Below, piece by piece: positions 25,292-35,671 of a DNA stretch of 37,323 bases. Position 1 is the stretch's first letter, and every line of letters starts with the position of its first letter. The notes under the pieces were generated by a model. The model was not told the DNA's origin, did not search any database, and saw only the letters and a program-made list of their open reading frames with translations. The DNA lies in contig BNUY01000007.1 in the NCBI GenBank assembly GCA_025997715.1, positions 1 through 37,323 on the forward strand. Direction: 5' to 3'. The position numbers were made by a program, and so were the translations under genes. Origin of the DNA: Spirochaetia bacterium (GTDB taxonomy: Bacteria > Spirochaetota > Spirochaetia > Treponematales > Breznakiellaceae).

Positions 25292-26185
25292 CTACCGGAT
25301 AAACCAGGAAAAGGCCGACTGGAAAATGCCGATGAGTGCGCCCAGGATTGCGCCGAAAACGTTAATCCACTTGAGCTGGTTGGCCATTACATCCAGGACA
25401 ATGTGCTCCACTTGCAGCATGTCCAGGGAATCGATCCGGGCGGAAACCAGGGCTTTGATATTGATGGTCCGTAACAGGGCGGCGCTTTGCTCTTCCGCCA
25501 GGGCCAGCGCTTTGTCCCTGAGCCATGAATCAAGTTTTTCCTTATTACCCCCATCGGCGGCTTCCTGTAGGGTCTGTACAAGGTGTGAAAGTACTTTCGC
25601 CTGAACATCCCGGTCCTTGAGGATTGCGTCCAGTTGACGGATGAGATCGTCGATAATCTCCGGCATACGGTCATGGAGGGTTTTGTCAAATTGGCCGGCG
25701 GAAAAAAAGAAGCGTTGAAATACATTTAGTTTTAAAATGGCGTTGTTCAGGAAGACTCCGCCATGAATTTCCAGTTGCCGGTGAATCTCCGGTTTTTCCA
25801 GGAAAGCGATAAAGGACTTCGCTGCCCGGGGGTATGCATCCGCCGCCGCCGTTTTTAGCAGCGAAGCAATCCGGGGGGCCTCTTTCCGCAGCCCTTCCGT
25901 ATATCCGGCGATGGTAACCTTAAGCTGGTTCCGCAGATCCTCCTGCCGCAGCCGGGCAATAAGTATTTCCGCCGTCAGCAGTTGCTGCTCCACAATGGCG
26001 CCGATATTTTCCGCCAGTTTATGCCGCTGCCGGGGCAGTATTCCCGGGGTAAAGGGCAGGCGGATACCAAAGAGGCGGACCTCCGCCAAGGGGCGGAACA
26101 ACATTTTAATGGCCACCGCATTGGTTACATAGCCAATTACGGCCCCCACCAAAGGGGGGATGCACCACAGGAGGAGGGTATTCAT
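25292..26185 (-). CDS. DUF445 family membrane protein
   Basis: 297 residues. The N-terminal signature 'PPLVGAVIGYVTNAVAIKMLFRPL' and 'PFTPGILPRQRHKLAENIGAIVEQQLLT' is the DUF445/YheB hallmark. A long amphipathic helical middle is followed by a C-terminal membrane helix with 'LKWINVFGAILGALIGIFQSAF'. One membrane segment at each end brackets a large soluble domain. Function is unknown; some relatives are linked to spore or envelope assembly. It overlaps the following SH3-like lipoprotein gene's stop (ATGA), so it is translated with it. Confidence 0.85.
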   Translation of the reverse strand: MNTLLLWCIPPLVGAVIGYVTNAVAIKMLFRPLAEVRLFGIRLPFTPGILPRQRHKLAENIGAIVEQQLLTAEILIARLRQEDLRNQLKVTIAGYTEGLRKEAPRIASLLKTAAADAYPRAAKSFIAFLEKPEIHRQLEIHGGVFLNNAILKLNVFQRFFFSAGQFDKTLHDRMPEIIDDLIRQLDAILKDRDVQAKVLSHLVQTLQEAADGGNKEKLDSWLRDKALALAEEQSAALLRTINIKALVSARIDSLDMLQVEHIVLDVMANQLKWINVFGAILGALIGIFQSAFSWFIR

Positions 26186-26574
26186 CGGACCTCCGGACTG
26201 CTCTCCGGTCCGCGGCTTAGGGATTCCGAGGCGGTCCCTGCCTGGGCTTTACTTCTATAGAACAGGACGCCCTCTTCTTTAATCCATCCCTTGTAGACGC
26301 TGTTTACCCTGATCCAGGATTTTCGCCGTTCCAGTATCTCCACCACGGCGCCCCTGCGAAGATACCCCAGGGAAACCGATTCCGAGGCGGGATCGTTCTG
26401 CACATGGGTATAGGAATTGTTTACCACCCCGTAACCGATGACGGAACGGGATAAGGGCGGGGTAGACGGCGGGGTCAGGGGCAAGTCTTCGGAGGCGCGG
26501 CTACAAGCGCCCAGGAGGAGCAGCACGGCAAGAATACTCACTTGACCACGGTATGGAAATATCCCTACTCTCAT
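26182..26574 (-). CDS. Small lipoprotein with bacterial SH3-like domain
   Basis: 130 residues. The hydrophobic segment 'VSILAVLLLLGAC' gives a lipobox with Cys at ~24. A Pro/Ser-rich linker is followed by an SH3b-like domain at ~62-108 ('LGYLRRGAVVEILERRKSWIRVNSVYKGWIKEEGVLFY'), a fold that often binds peptidoglycan or surface peptides. Start ATG 26574 has no clear Shine-Dalgarno; the GTG 11 codons later (MSILAVLL...) would give a tighter signal peptide and is a real alternative. The ATG is only four bases from the start of the divergent omptin gene. The stop overlaps the DUF445 gene start. Confidence 0.72.
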   Translation of the reverse strand: MRVGIFPYRGQVSILAVLLLLGACSRASEDLPLTPPSTPPLSRSVIGYGVVNNSYTHVQNDPASESVSLGYLRRGAVVEILERRKSWIRVNSVYKGWIKEEGVLFYRSKAQAGTASESLSRGPESSPEVR

Positions 26575-26577
26575 AAT

Positions 26578-27441
26578 ATGAAGAGCATATACGCTTTTGC
26601 ATTTTTCGTCAGTATGCTTAGCATCAGCGTATTCCCCGTTTCAATCTATGGTGAGGCCAACGGCCCGGATTACATTGATTTTTCCATTGGCAAGACGCCC
26701 TATAGGATTTCCCTGGCTGCCAAGGCCGGGGTTCTCCTGGGGCAGGCCGAGGAAATTGTCTATAAATATTCCGATGATGATGCCTATCTCAGCCAACTCC
26801 TTTGGGACCTGAAACCCCTGGTGTACCTGGGTTCAAGCCTGTCCCTTTCCCGCGCCAATCCCCTGGCCGGGCTTGGGGCGGCGGTGGATCTGTCGGTCAA
26901 GTTCGGCCTGCCTATTCTTAGCGGAACCATGGAAGACCGGGACTGGCACGATCCATACGTAATCGGCAATACCTATGACGATATCTATTTAACCAATTTT
27001 TCTTCCAGTGACGCTTATATCCAGGGCGCTATGCTGCTGGATTTTTCGGGGGGTATCACAATCCCCATTGCCTCGGTGGTGGCGATCAAGGCACTGGTTT
27101 CCTTTTCATATATGCGATTTTCCTGGATAGCCCAGAATGGTTACCTCCAATATATGCGAGAAAACTGGGAAAAAAGATATGTGCAGGGAACACTTATCAG
27201 TTACGATCAGAATTGGATAATCCTCTCCCCAGGGATTGGGGTTTCCTGGCCCTTTCATAGGAGCCTGAGTCTGGATTTCTCTTTTTTCATCAGCCCTCTC
27301 ATATGGGCTTGGGACATGGACACCCATTTTATGACAGGACCAACACAATTCTACGATGATATGAAGGGGGGGGCTGTACTTGGAACCGTCATTGGATTTT
27401 TCCTTTGCCCCCAACCGATATTTTTCCCTGGCCGTCCATAG
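26578..27441 (+). CDS. Omptin-family outer-membrane protease, frame broken at a G8 tract (N-terminal part)
   Basis: The start is ATG 26578, giving a signal peptide (MKSIYAFAFFVSMLSISVFPVSIYGEA). The barrel shows the omptin catalytic pairs: D120-R-D122-W in 'TMEDRDWHD' (compare the OmpT MVDQDWMD site) and D248-T-H250 in 'WAWDMDTHF' (compare OmpT DNDEH), plus 'YMRFSWIAQNGYLQY'. Omptins are aspartate/histidine-type proteases that cleave at basic residues on the outer surface. At 27366-27373 there is a run of eight G. As written, the frame after it gives an unrelated tail (AVLGTVIGFFLCPQPIFFPGRP); with seven G the barrel continues 'GGLYLEPSLDFSFAPNRYF'. So the gene is off in this sequence, by phase variation, decay or base-call error. 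Confidence 0.82.
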   Translation: MKSIYAFAFFVSMLSISVFPVSIYGEANGPDYIDFSIGKTPYRISLAAKAGVLLGQAEEIVYKYSDDDAYLSQLLWDLKPLVYLGSSLSLSRANPLAGLGAAVDLSVKFGLPILSGTMEDRDWHDPYVIGNTYDDIYLTNFSSSDAYIQGAMLLDFSGGITIPIASVVAIKALVSFSYMRFSWIAQNGYLQYMRENWEKRYVQGTLISYDQNWIILSPGIGVSWPFHRSLSLDFSFFISPLIWAWDMDTHFMTGPTQFYDDMKGGAVLGTVIGFFLCPQPIFFPGRP

Positions 27442-27706
27442 TTCCTGGCGGTACATTACCGGTACCCGTGGTGATATTTCAGAAATAGCCGCAGGCGCTT
27501 CCAGCAGTACCTTCCCCAAAATAAACGAAGGCCAAGCCGGCGCCGGCTATTCAGCATTTGATGTGGGGCTCTCCGCAAAATTCGCTCTCCCCTTTGGCAG
27601 TTTGTCCCCAAGGAGGGGGCCTAAGAAAACTGCGCCTTCTGTAAAGCCGGAAGAAGCTTCCGATCCGAGTCAACAAAGTCCAGCCCCTCAATCTCCGGAA
27701 GAGTAG
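27374..27706 (+). pseudogene. Out-of-frame C-terminal part of the omptin-like protease
   Basis: Reading in the second frame from just after the G8 tract gives 'LYLEPSLDFSFAPNRYFSLAVHSSWRYITGTRGDI' and 'GAGYSAFDVGLSAKFAL', which match the last beta strands of omptins (compare OmpT '...VYVEGAWNRVTNKKGNT...FITTAGLKYTF'). Beyond the expected barrel end ('KFALPF', near 27597) the frame runs on for ~36 Pro/Ser/Lys-rich residues that are antisense to the Nudix gene, so the natural stop seems lost. This tail would be unusual for an outer-membrane barrel, which normally ends at an aromatic residue. Confidence 0.75.
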
Positions 27707-28028
27707 CCCAGCGCCATTGGGTGTGTTCCGAAAGTGTAAAGTCAGACCATAGGTCTGCGGTGTCGTTAAAAAAGATACGGTAGGCCTTCACGTGGCGGTT
27801 AATCCCCCGGTGCTCAAAGCAGGCGCTTCCCAAAAAAGCCCCCGGACGTATGCTTACCCCGAATTCCTCCCGGTATTCCCGTATAAGGGCCTCTTCGCAG
27901 GACTCCCCTTCCTCAACCTTGCCGCCGGGAAATTCCCACTTATCCCCCATCGCGCCCCCCGACACCCGCCGGGCGATAAAGAACCGCCCCGCATCCCAGG
28001 CGATGCCGGCAACCGATAGGTTACGCAC
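27621..28028 (-). CDS. Nudix hydrolase (MutT-like)
   Basis: About 135 residues from GTG 28028 ('MRNLSVAGIAWDAGRFFIARR...'). The Nudix box G-x5-E-x7-RExxEExG is intact as 'GGKVEEGESCEEALIREYREEFGV', preceded by 'GDKWEFPGGK'. The C-terminus 'FTLSEHTQWRWATLPEIEGLDFVDSDRKLLPAL' fits MutT/CTP-pyrophosphohydrolase types that remove oxidised or non-canonical nucleotides; the exact substrate is not readable. A TTG at 28088 would extend it into the upstream gene and is less likely, since family members start near 'VAGI'. Its 3' end overlaps the runaway tail of the opposing omptin frame by ~86 bases. A small palindrome (27743-27757) is part of the coding sequence. Confidence 0.85.
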   Translation of the reverse strand: MRNLSVAGIAWDAGRFFIARRVSGGAMGDKWEFPGGKVEEGESCEEALIREYREEFGVSIRPGAFLGSACFEHRGINRHVKAYRIFFNDTADLWSDFTLSEHTQWRWATLPEIEGLDFVDSDRKLLPALQKAQFS

Positions 28029-28032
28029 AGAA

Positions 28033-28446
28033 CTACAGGAACAGTACCGAGGGGAAGAGGAAATGGAGACCCGCCGCCGCCAGGGCAAAGAATCCTACCC
28101 ATTTTTTATTATGCATAAGAAGGTGTTCAATCTTATCGGTATGCTCCGATTCCAGGGTGGACCGGCTGCGGTAGTAGGAAAACACCAGGGCAAAGCCAGC
28201 CAGAAACCCCGCCAGCGCAGGGATAAGGTCCCCAATCACCGGCAGATCCCCCTGAACGGAGGAAAGGATCTTGAGCAGCCCCACCACGATGGTCAGCACC
28301 CCCAGGATCAGGCGGGTGGTTTCGTTTTGGAGAGACCAATGGAAACCGACGGTATCCAAATCGGGTTCTTCATCCTTCGGCTCTCTGGTAAGCACATACC
28401 CGGAGAGGGCGTTTAAGACGATGGACAGAAAATAAAACTGGATCAT
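28033..28446 (-). CDS. Small multi-pass membrane protein of unknown function
   Basis: 137 residues with about four hydrophobic segments: ~2-18 (IQFYFLSIVLNALSGYV), ~45-62 (LILGVLTIVVGLLKILS), ~68-90 (LPVIGDLIPALAGFLAGFALVFSYY) and ~116-134 (VGFFALAAAGLHFLFPSVL), with a charged acidic loop after the first. I recognise no family. GGAG lies seven bases before ATG 28446, a good start. It is followed after four bases by the Nudix gene start. Confidence 0.7.
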   Translation of the reverse strand: MIQFYFLSIVLNALSGYVLTREPKDEEPDLDTVGFHWSLQNETTRLILGVLTIVVGLLKILSSVQGDLPVIGDLIPALAGFLAGFALVFSYYRSRSTLESEHTDKIEHLLMHNKKWVGFFALAAAGLHFLFPSVLFL

Positions 28447-28491
28447 AGGGTTCTCCGTATGCTTAAACCATAGAGCATCACCGCCCCAAGG

Positions 28492-29109
28492 TCAAGGAAT
28501 GGTTTTGCCCGAAAGGGTTTTAACCCTCGCGGTGACCCGCTCTTCCCCCACCTGAAACAACAAAAGGTAATTCTCCGCCGTAAAAGGCAGGGCAAGCCGG
28601 TATTCCTCCTCCTGCTCCAGGGTGAAGAACAGCCGGTCGGTAAAGACCGGAATGTTTGATGGCGCACGTGTCTCCGCCTGCCGTAATACCGGGGAAACCG
28701 CCACTAACACCTCCCCGATGTAGGGCGCATCTTCCTTGGGGGCTATGCGCTTATTGATAACCACAAAGGATTCCCCCTCTGATCCCATCCCCTCCCGTTC
28801 TGCGCTGATCCGCAGGGTATTCCCTCCCATGGTAATAAGCGGCCCTTTTCGGGAACGTAAGGTTCCCCGGACGTCTCCCCCCAGGATGGCGGAATAGACC
28901 ATGATAAAGGCCATGATGATCAGTATGGAGATAAGGAGCAGCAAATTGGACTTTGTGGAGGTGAGGGAACGGATGAAGCCGCCCTTCGCCATCGGCTCCG
29001 GGCTATTGAGGGCCCGTACCGCCGGGGAGGAGCGCTCAAGCCGGCGCTCACGGTTATAGTAAAAGACCAGATCCCGGTCCGGTTCCGGCTTCTTGCCATC
29101 ATCACTCAT
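28492..29109 (-). CDS. Single-pass membrane protein of unknown function
   Basis: About 205 residues from ATG 29109 (MSDDGKKPEPDRDLVFYYNRERRLERSSPAVRAL...). GGAGG stands before this ATG and it overlaps the upstream lipoprotein's stop (ATGA), so it is preferred over an earlier in-frame start. A basic, hydrophilic cytoplasmic part of ~55 residues is followed by one membrane helix (~57-77, LLLLISILIIMAFIMVYSAI), then an external, mostly beta domain (~85-205). No motif is recognised. Its coupling to the lipoprotein gene upstream suggests a shared envelope role. Confidence 0.75.
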   Translation of the reverse strand: MSDDGKKPEPDRDLVFYYNRERRLERSSPAVRALNSPEPMAKGGFIRSLTSTKSNLLLLISILIIMAFIMVYSAILGGDVRGTLRSRKGPLITMGGNTLRISAEREGMGSEGESFVVINKRIAPKEDAPYIGEVLVAVSPVLRQAETRAPSNIPVFTDRLFFTLEQEEEYRLALPFTAENYLLLFQVGEERVTARVKTLSGKTIP

Positions 29110-30305
29110 TGAGCCTCCAGGAATTTGTCGGTACGCCACCAGACCAGCTTGGCCTCGAAGTCTGTGGCAAGGAGGGCGGAAAGGATGCCCTCGGCAGACA
29201 GGGCAAAGGCGTTGAATTGCAGCTCATCGTTATGTACCCGGATAAAGCCCCGGCGCTGTTCATGGGGATCCGTGGAGAGGATCATGATGGAATACCCCCC
29301 CTCCACCGGAAAGGTGAGGAATACCCGGTCGTTCTTTACCACCCCCAAAAGGGAATAGAGCAGCCGCTCCGTAACGCGGCGGTTATTTTCCGTACGCTGC
29401 TGTTCAAAGAAGGGCACCTCAATGAGCGGCTCATAGGAACCGTCTTCTACGTTCAAGGGCCAGATCACCGAACTGTCCGGTTCGGCTCCAAGCTTCATAT
29501 TGGTGGATTCATCGAAGGTTTCCCGGTAGTAATCAACCTTGATGAAGACCTTCCGGCTTTCCGGGGACACCGCAACGCTATCAATTGAAGGGAATACGGT
29601 CTGCCGGTCCGGGGGAACGGGGATATCCCCGTTTTGCAGGGAGAGCAGGTACAGCAGGGTTCCCTCGGAATCGTACCAGTAGATATTCCAGCCCACCGGC
29701 AGTCGGCACACCACGGCGTACTCATCCTGAACCGAGACGCTAATCCGTTCGATGTTGGAAAAGGGCGAGCCTCCGATGCCTTCCTTGCCCAGGTATTCCA
29801 CAAACCGGCCGTTGGGGCCGAAGTGGAGGACGATGCTATCTTCAATGACCCGGGTTTCCGGGTTAAACCGGCGCCGCTCATAGGGCAGCCGGTCCTCCAC
29901 GTAGATATGCTTACGGGCATCCACAGCAATGGTTCCGGGCTCCCGCAGGGGATAGGAAAAAGCCATGCGGGTCACCACCCCGCTGGTTTCTACATCCGTA
30001 CGCAGGGTCAGGGGCGGGGGATTGGTTTCTTCATTATAGATCATGAACAGGAGGTCCCCATAGGAGGTATAGTGGACCACCTTTCCCCCGTTGCCGTCGG
30101 CGATATAGAACAGTCCGGCCCGCATGGTCAGGGAGGTCATGCGGCTATTCCGGCCCCCCTCAAGGTTGTAGAGATCGATCTGGTCCTCCATGCGCCCGAT
30201 CTCCAGGGCAAAGAGATCCTCCCGGGCAACGGAAACAATCCCGTCCCGATGGCAGGCGGCGAGGATCAACAGCAGGACGGATAATGCGATACGCGATGGT
30301 TTCAT
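29106..30305 (-). CDS. Lipoprotein with propeller-like repeats, unknown function
   Basis: About 399 residues from ATG 30305. The signal 'MKPSRIALSVLLLILAAC' has its lipobox Cys at ~18. The rest has repeated beta-rich segments resembling NHL/beta-propeller blades ('MTSLTMRAGLFYIADGNGGKVVHYTSYGDLLFMIYNEE', 'PGTIAVDARKHIYVEDRLPYERRRF', 'SIDSVAVSPESRKVFIKVDYY'). Propellers usually bind proteins or ligands. The longer frame that begins at 30368 lacks a sensible signal peptide. It is divergent from secA across ~92 bases that must hold both promoters; I could not pick convincing -35/-10 boxes there. Confidence 0.8.
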   Translation of the reverse strand: MKPSRIALSVLLLILAACHRDGIVSVAREDLFALEIGRMEDQIDLYNLEGGRNSRMTSLTMRAGLFYIADGNGGKVVHYTSYGDLLFMIYNEETNPPPLTLRTDVETSGVVTRMAFSYPLREPGTIAVDARKHIYVEDRLPYERRRFNPETRVIEDSIVLHFGPNGRFVEYLGKEGIGGSPFSNIERISVSVQDEYAVVCRLPVGWNIYWYDSEGTLLYLLSLQNGDIPVPPDRQTVFPSIDSVAVSPESRKVFIKVDYYRETFDESTNMKLGAEPDSSVIWPLNVEDGSYEPLIEVPFFEQQRTENNRRVTERLLYSLLGVVKNDRVFLTFPVEGGYSIMILSTDPHEQRRGFIRVHNDELQFNAFALSAEGILSALLATDFEAKLVWWRTDKFLEAQ

Positions 30306-30397
30306 TCCTGCCCAGTATACGACACCCTCCCCTCCCCCGCAAGGCGGCCGGTAGGCCCATCTTGCCACTAAACCCCCGCAAGCGGTAAAGTTACGCT

Positions 30398-33187
<2,790 letters not shown>

Positions 33188-33222
33188 ATTTAGCTGAGCC
33201 GGTTCCAAGAAGAAGAAGGAAT

Positions 33223-33303
33223 AAAAACCGCTAAGGCGACAAAGGCGCGCGAAGGGAAGAAGGGTCTTTCCTTCCTTAGCCGCCTTTGCGGTCAAAAATT
33301 CTT
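33223..33303. repeat. Dispersed inverted-repeat element, copy C
   Basis: AAAAACCGCTAAGGCG (from ~33224) pairs with CGCCTTTGCGGTCAAAAATT (33281-33300), with a CCTTCCTTAGC segment repeating the theme. The 119-base gap after secA is mostly this element, which could act as the terminator for secA and the convergent SPOR gene. Same family as 3411-3470 and 20142-20336. Confidence 0.7.
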
Positions 33304-33306
33304 CTA

Positions 33307-34620
33307 TTAGCTGCCATTCCGCACAAATGCGTCAGGGTAACTGCTCTTGACCTGCAGGAGTATTGCCTTGCTCTCTCCCGCATTGAGGGGGCCAACGAGC
33401 AGCCGGTAAACGCTGTTGTCCGCAGAGCCTCCTGACTGAACAGCTAATGGAAAGTTCTGGCTGAACCACCGGGCCGCCGCCGTTTCAAGGGCGTCGGTCC
33501 GGGTAAAAGCGCCAATCTGCACATAGTACTTACCCTTCTCCAATTGGGTGATCTGGGGAAGCGACAATCCATTGGGTACCGGGGGCGGAGCGGGGGAAAC
33601 CGTGGCTTTCGGAAGAGCAGGCTGTAGGGGAACTTCGGCGGACTGCCGGTTCGGAACGATGGGGCCGATAATATGCTCCGGGACTACGTCACCGGATGAT
33701 AGCCATGGAAGCTGGTTGAGCGGGATAGGGCCTATTACCGTTCCCGGGGGTATGGTCGGGGCGCCGCCTTCGGGGGGGCGTTCCTCAGCGGGAACAAGAA
33801 TAATTACCGATGACCCAGCGGAGGGTATTCCGGCCGCCGGGGGCGTCGTTGCGGTTGTCGGCGCGTAGGGCGGTAAAGCCGGGGCGCTCAAGGCATCATC
33901 CGGTATATAATAGGAAAGCGACGGATCCGGGGCAGCCTGAGCATCCGGCATATAGGGCGGTAAACCCTGGGCAGTATCCGCCACCCAAACATCCTGCGGC
34001 GATGCCGGATACGGTGATGCCCCACTAGGCTGTGCAACGCCTTGTCCGGAACCCCAGTTGGGCTTCGGTTCAGTGCGGACAGCGCCATCGGCGGGATAAT
34101 CCACCGGGTCCGGGGTATAGGTTTCGGGTTGGTTTATCACCGTGTTATAAAAGCGATCCGCCGGACTTGCCTCCGCAAGGTCCTCTGGGGTGGCGGTTCT
34201 TCGGGTTTCTTGTTCCGCAGCGGCAGCAGGATTTCCCGGGCGGTCACCCTCATTGGGAGAGCGGGATGCGGCGGGTTCTTCCGTGCGGATAGGGCCTAAG
34301 GACTCCTTCATACGAATGCGGCCTATGCCCTGGCTTGGGATGCCTATGGCGGCGGCGGCATTTTGGGAAAGCATGGCCAGAAGGCCCGGTGAATCCAGGC
34401 TTGCGGCTATAAGAACCCGGATGGTTTTGCCATTTTCCAGATTGGTCACCTCCACCACCGTATTGGAGGGGTAGGAATTGGTCGCCGCAGAATAGGCCCC
34501 ATCGGGAAGCTCTCCCGCAACGGACACCGAGGCGGACCCTTCCCATACGGAAGCGCCGGTGAAAATCAAGACAGCCGTTAAAGCGCATATTGCAAGGAAT
34601 TTTTTCATACTATTTATCAT
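33307..34620 (-). CDS. Secreted protein with RlpA-like N-terminal segment and C-terminal SPOR domain
   Basis: 437 residues. Signal peptide 'MKKFLAICALTAVLIFTGASVWEGSA'. Residues ~28-105 resemble a degenerate double-psi beta-barrel of the RlpA type ('GAYSAATNSYPSNTVVEVTNLENGKTIRVLI'); no catalytic residues are confirmed. A ~230-residue Pro/Ala/Gly-rich linker leads to a C-terminal SPOR domain (~360-435, 'KGKYYVQIGAFTRTDALETAAARWF...VYRLLVGPLNAGES'), which binds glycan strands lacking stem peptides. It probably acts at the septum or sites of wall turnover. Start ATG 34620 has GAAGG eight bases upstream and follows the upstream gene's stop by two bases. Confidence 0.85.
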   Translation of the reverse strand: MINSMKKFLAICALTAVLIFTGASVWEGSASVSVAGELPDGAYSAATNSYPSNTVVEVTNLENGKTIRVLIAASLDSPGLLAMLSQNAAAAIGIPSQGIGRIRMKESLGPIRTEEPAASRSPNEGDRPGNPAAAAEQETRRTATPEDLAEASPADRFYNTVINQPETYTPDPVDYPADGAVRTEPKPNWGSGQGVAQPSGASPYPASPQDVWVADTAQGLPPYMPDAQAAPDPSLSYYIPDDALSAPALPPYAPTTATTPPAAGIPSAGSSVIILVPAEERPPEGGAPTIPPGTVIGPIPLNQLPWLSSGDVVPEHIIGPIVPNRQSAEVPLQPALPKATVSPAPPPVPNGLSLPQITQLEKGKYYVQIGAFTRTDALETAAARWFSQNFPLAVQSGGSADNSVYRLLVGPLNAGESKAILLQVKSSYPDAFVRNGS

Positions 34621-34622
34621 TG

Positions 34623-35123
34623 TTAATCCTTCAGGTGTCGTGCAATTGCTCTGGCGGCGCCCATGGCGGCGGCCAGTTCATCCTTATCCGTGGTAAGTTT
34701 CTCGGGGCTATACTCCATGGAATACAGAAACCGGTAGGGTGCGGTCTTAAAAAGTCTGAGGGAAACATTGTACGGTTTTGGCAGGGCTCCGCCGGTCCGG
34801 AGCGGATTCTGATAGTCCAGCACCGCCAGAACGAAGAAATTCGCCCCACCCTCAAGGGCATCGTCCAGGGATATCCTGGCTTCGTCCGGAAGGTTCTTTG
34901 GCGGTTTTTCTGAAACCCGCTGGATAGGGGTATTGCTGACAATATGGCCGTTATCGAAAAACACCCCTAAAAGCGCGTCTTCCCAGAGCCGCGAAGACGC
35001 TATGGTTGGCATTTCTTGCCGAAGCCCTGTTTCAAGCACCACAAACGAAACGGTTGCCCCCTGGGCGGAAACTCCCAGGACCAGGGCTAAAAATACACCG
35101 ATACTGCAATTCTTTAATGACAT
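34623..35123 (-). CDS. Periplasmic protein of unknown function, partner of the SPOR protein
   Basis: 166 residues. Signal peptide 'MSLKNCSIGVFLALVLGVSAQG' precedes a compact alpha/beta domain ('ATVSFVVLETGL', 'SRLWEDALLGVFFDNGHIVSNTPIQRV', 'GGANFFVLAVLDYQNPL'). I do not recognise the family, although the pattern recalls TolB-N/curli-accessory-type small domains. A strong GGGGAG is eight bases before ATG 35123. The two-base spacing to the SPOR gene implies one operon. Confidence 0.72.
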   Translation of the reverse strand: MSLKNCSIGVFLALVLGVSAQGATVSFVVLETGLRQEMPTIASSRLWEDALLGVFFDNGHIVSNTPIQRVSEKPPKNLPDEARISLDDALEGGANFFVLAVLDYQNPLRTGGALPKPYNVSLRLFKTAPYRFLYSMEYSPEKLTTDKDELAAAMGAARAIARHLKD

Positions 35124-35216
35124 GGTAAACTCCCCTTAACTTATCGGCAAAAGAAAGGCAGACCTAAAGCGGAAGACCCCATATTGCCAATTAGGATTAA
35201 AAACAGTCCCAAGGAC

Positions 35217-35245
35217 TTGACGTATTTTTTTTTTTTAGATAAGAT
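35217..35245 (+). promoter_or_regulatory. Predicted tRNA-Lys promoter with a T12 run in the spacer
   Basis: TTGACG (35217-35222) and TAAGAT (35240-35245) are separated by exactly 17 bp, 12 of which are an unbroken T-run (35225-35236). The tRNA begins about 48 bases downstream. The run could change length by slippage and so alter spacer length. The opposing gene at 35123 must be read from the same 170-base gap. Confidence 0.6.
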
Positions 35246-35293
35246 AAAAAAACACTGATAAGGGCGTAGGTTTCTTACCGGTGTTTTGTTCTG

Positions 35294-35366
35294 GGGCCGC
35301 TAGCTCAGCTGGTAGAGCAGCAGACTCTTAATCTGCGGGTCCTGAGTTCGATCCTCGGGCGGCTCA
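35294..35366 (+). tRNA. tRNA-Lys (anticodon CTT)
   Basis: 73 nt, CCA not encoded. Acceptor GGGCCGC (35294-35300) pairs with GCGGCTC (35359-35365) with one G-T wobble. D arm AGCTCAG..., anticodon stem GCAGA/TCTGC with loop CTCTTAA placing anticodon CTT at 35327-35329, T loop TTCGATC (35347-35353). CTT reads AAG, lysine. It is a likely integration site: an integrase fragment follows 125 bases later. Confidence 0.97.
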
Positions 35367-35371
35367 TAGCG

Positions 35372-35396
35372 TAATTCTTTACATAGTAAGGAATTA
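35372..35396. terminator. Hairpin just after tRNA-Lys
   Basis: TAATTCTTTAC-ATA-GTAAGGAATTA, 11-bp arms with one mismatch, loop ATA, starting six bases after the tRNA. There is no T-run, so it may aid tRNA 3' processing or termination; it could also be part of an old att region. Confidence 0.5.
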
Positions 35397-35490
35397 ACTA
35401 ACAAAATAGTAAGACCACCAGAAGTCCCGGCGTCTGGCTTATCCTGAATGAGAAAATGGGTGAGAAAGCTCATTTTCGGGGAGTTTAGTC

Positions 35491-35631
35491 ATGCGTCGGT
35501 ATTACCTTCACACCCGACACAACGGCATTTATTACGTGGAGTTTGTTACCCCGGAGGGCAACAAACTTTCCGCCCGCAGTACTTCCCCTACCCTGGAACA
35601 TCTTGGCGCCCCCAAAACTGCATTTCGATAA
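35491..35631 (+). pseudogene. Truncated phage-type integrase, N-terminal 46 codons
   Basis: The frame gives 'MRRYYLHTRHNGIYYVEFV...' and 'LSARSTSPT' before an early stop. This is the N-terminal arm pattern I associate with treponemal tyrosine integrases (short beta arm that contacts arm-type sites, usually continuing to a core-binding and catalytic domain). The start is intact with GGGGAG eight bases upstream. The catalytic domain is absent. Lying directly after a tRNA gene, it is probably what remains of an integrative element. The assignment is by pattern only; a short unrelated protein cannot be excluded. Confidence 0.6.
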
Positions 35632-35671
35632 CAACCATAGAATGGTAATTGTTTTCATTTCGTTTCATTAT

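Noticed and set aside
33548..34299. Several plus-strand frames over the SPOR gene
   Set aside because: They lie opposite the Pro/Ala-rich linker of the SPOR protein, where GC-rich low-complexity DNA opens all frames.
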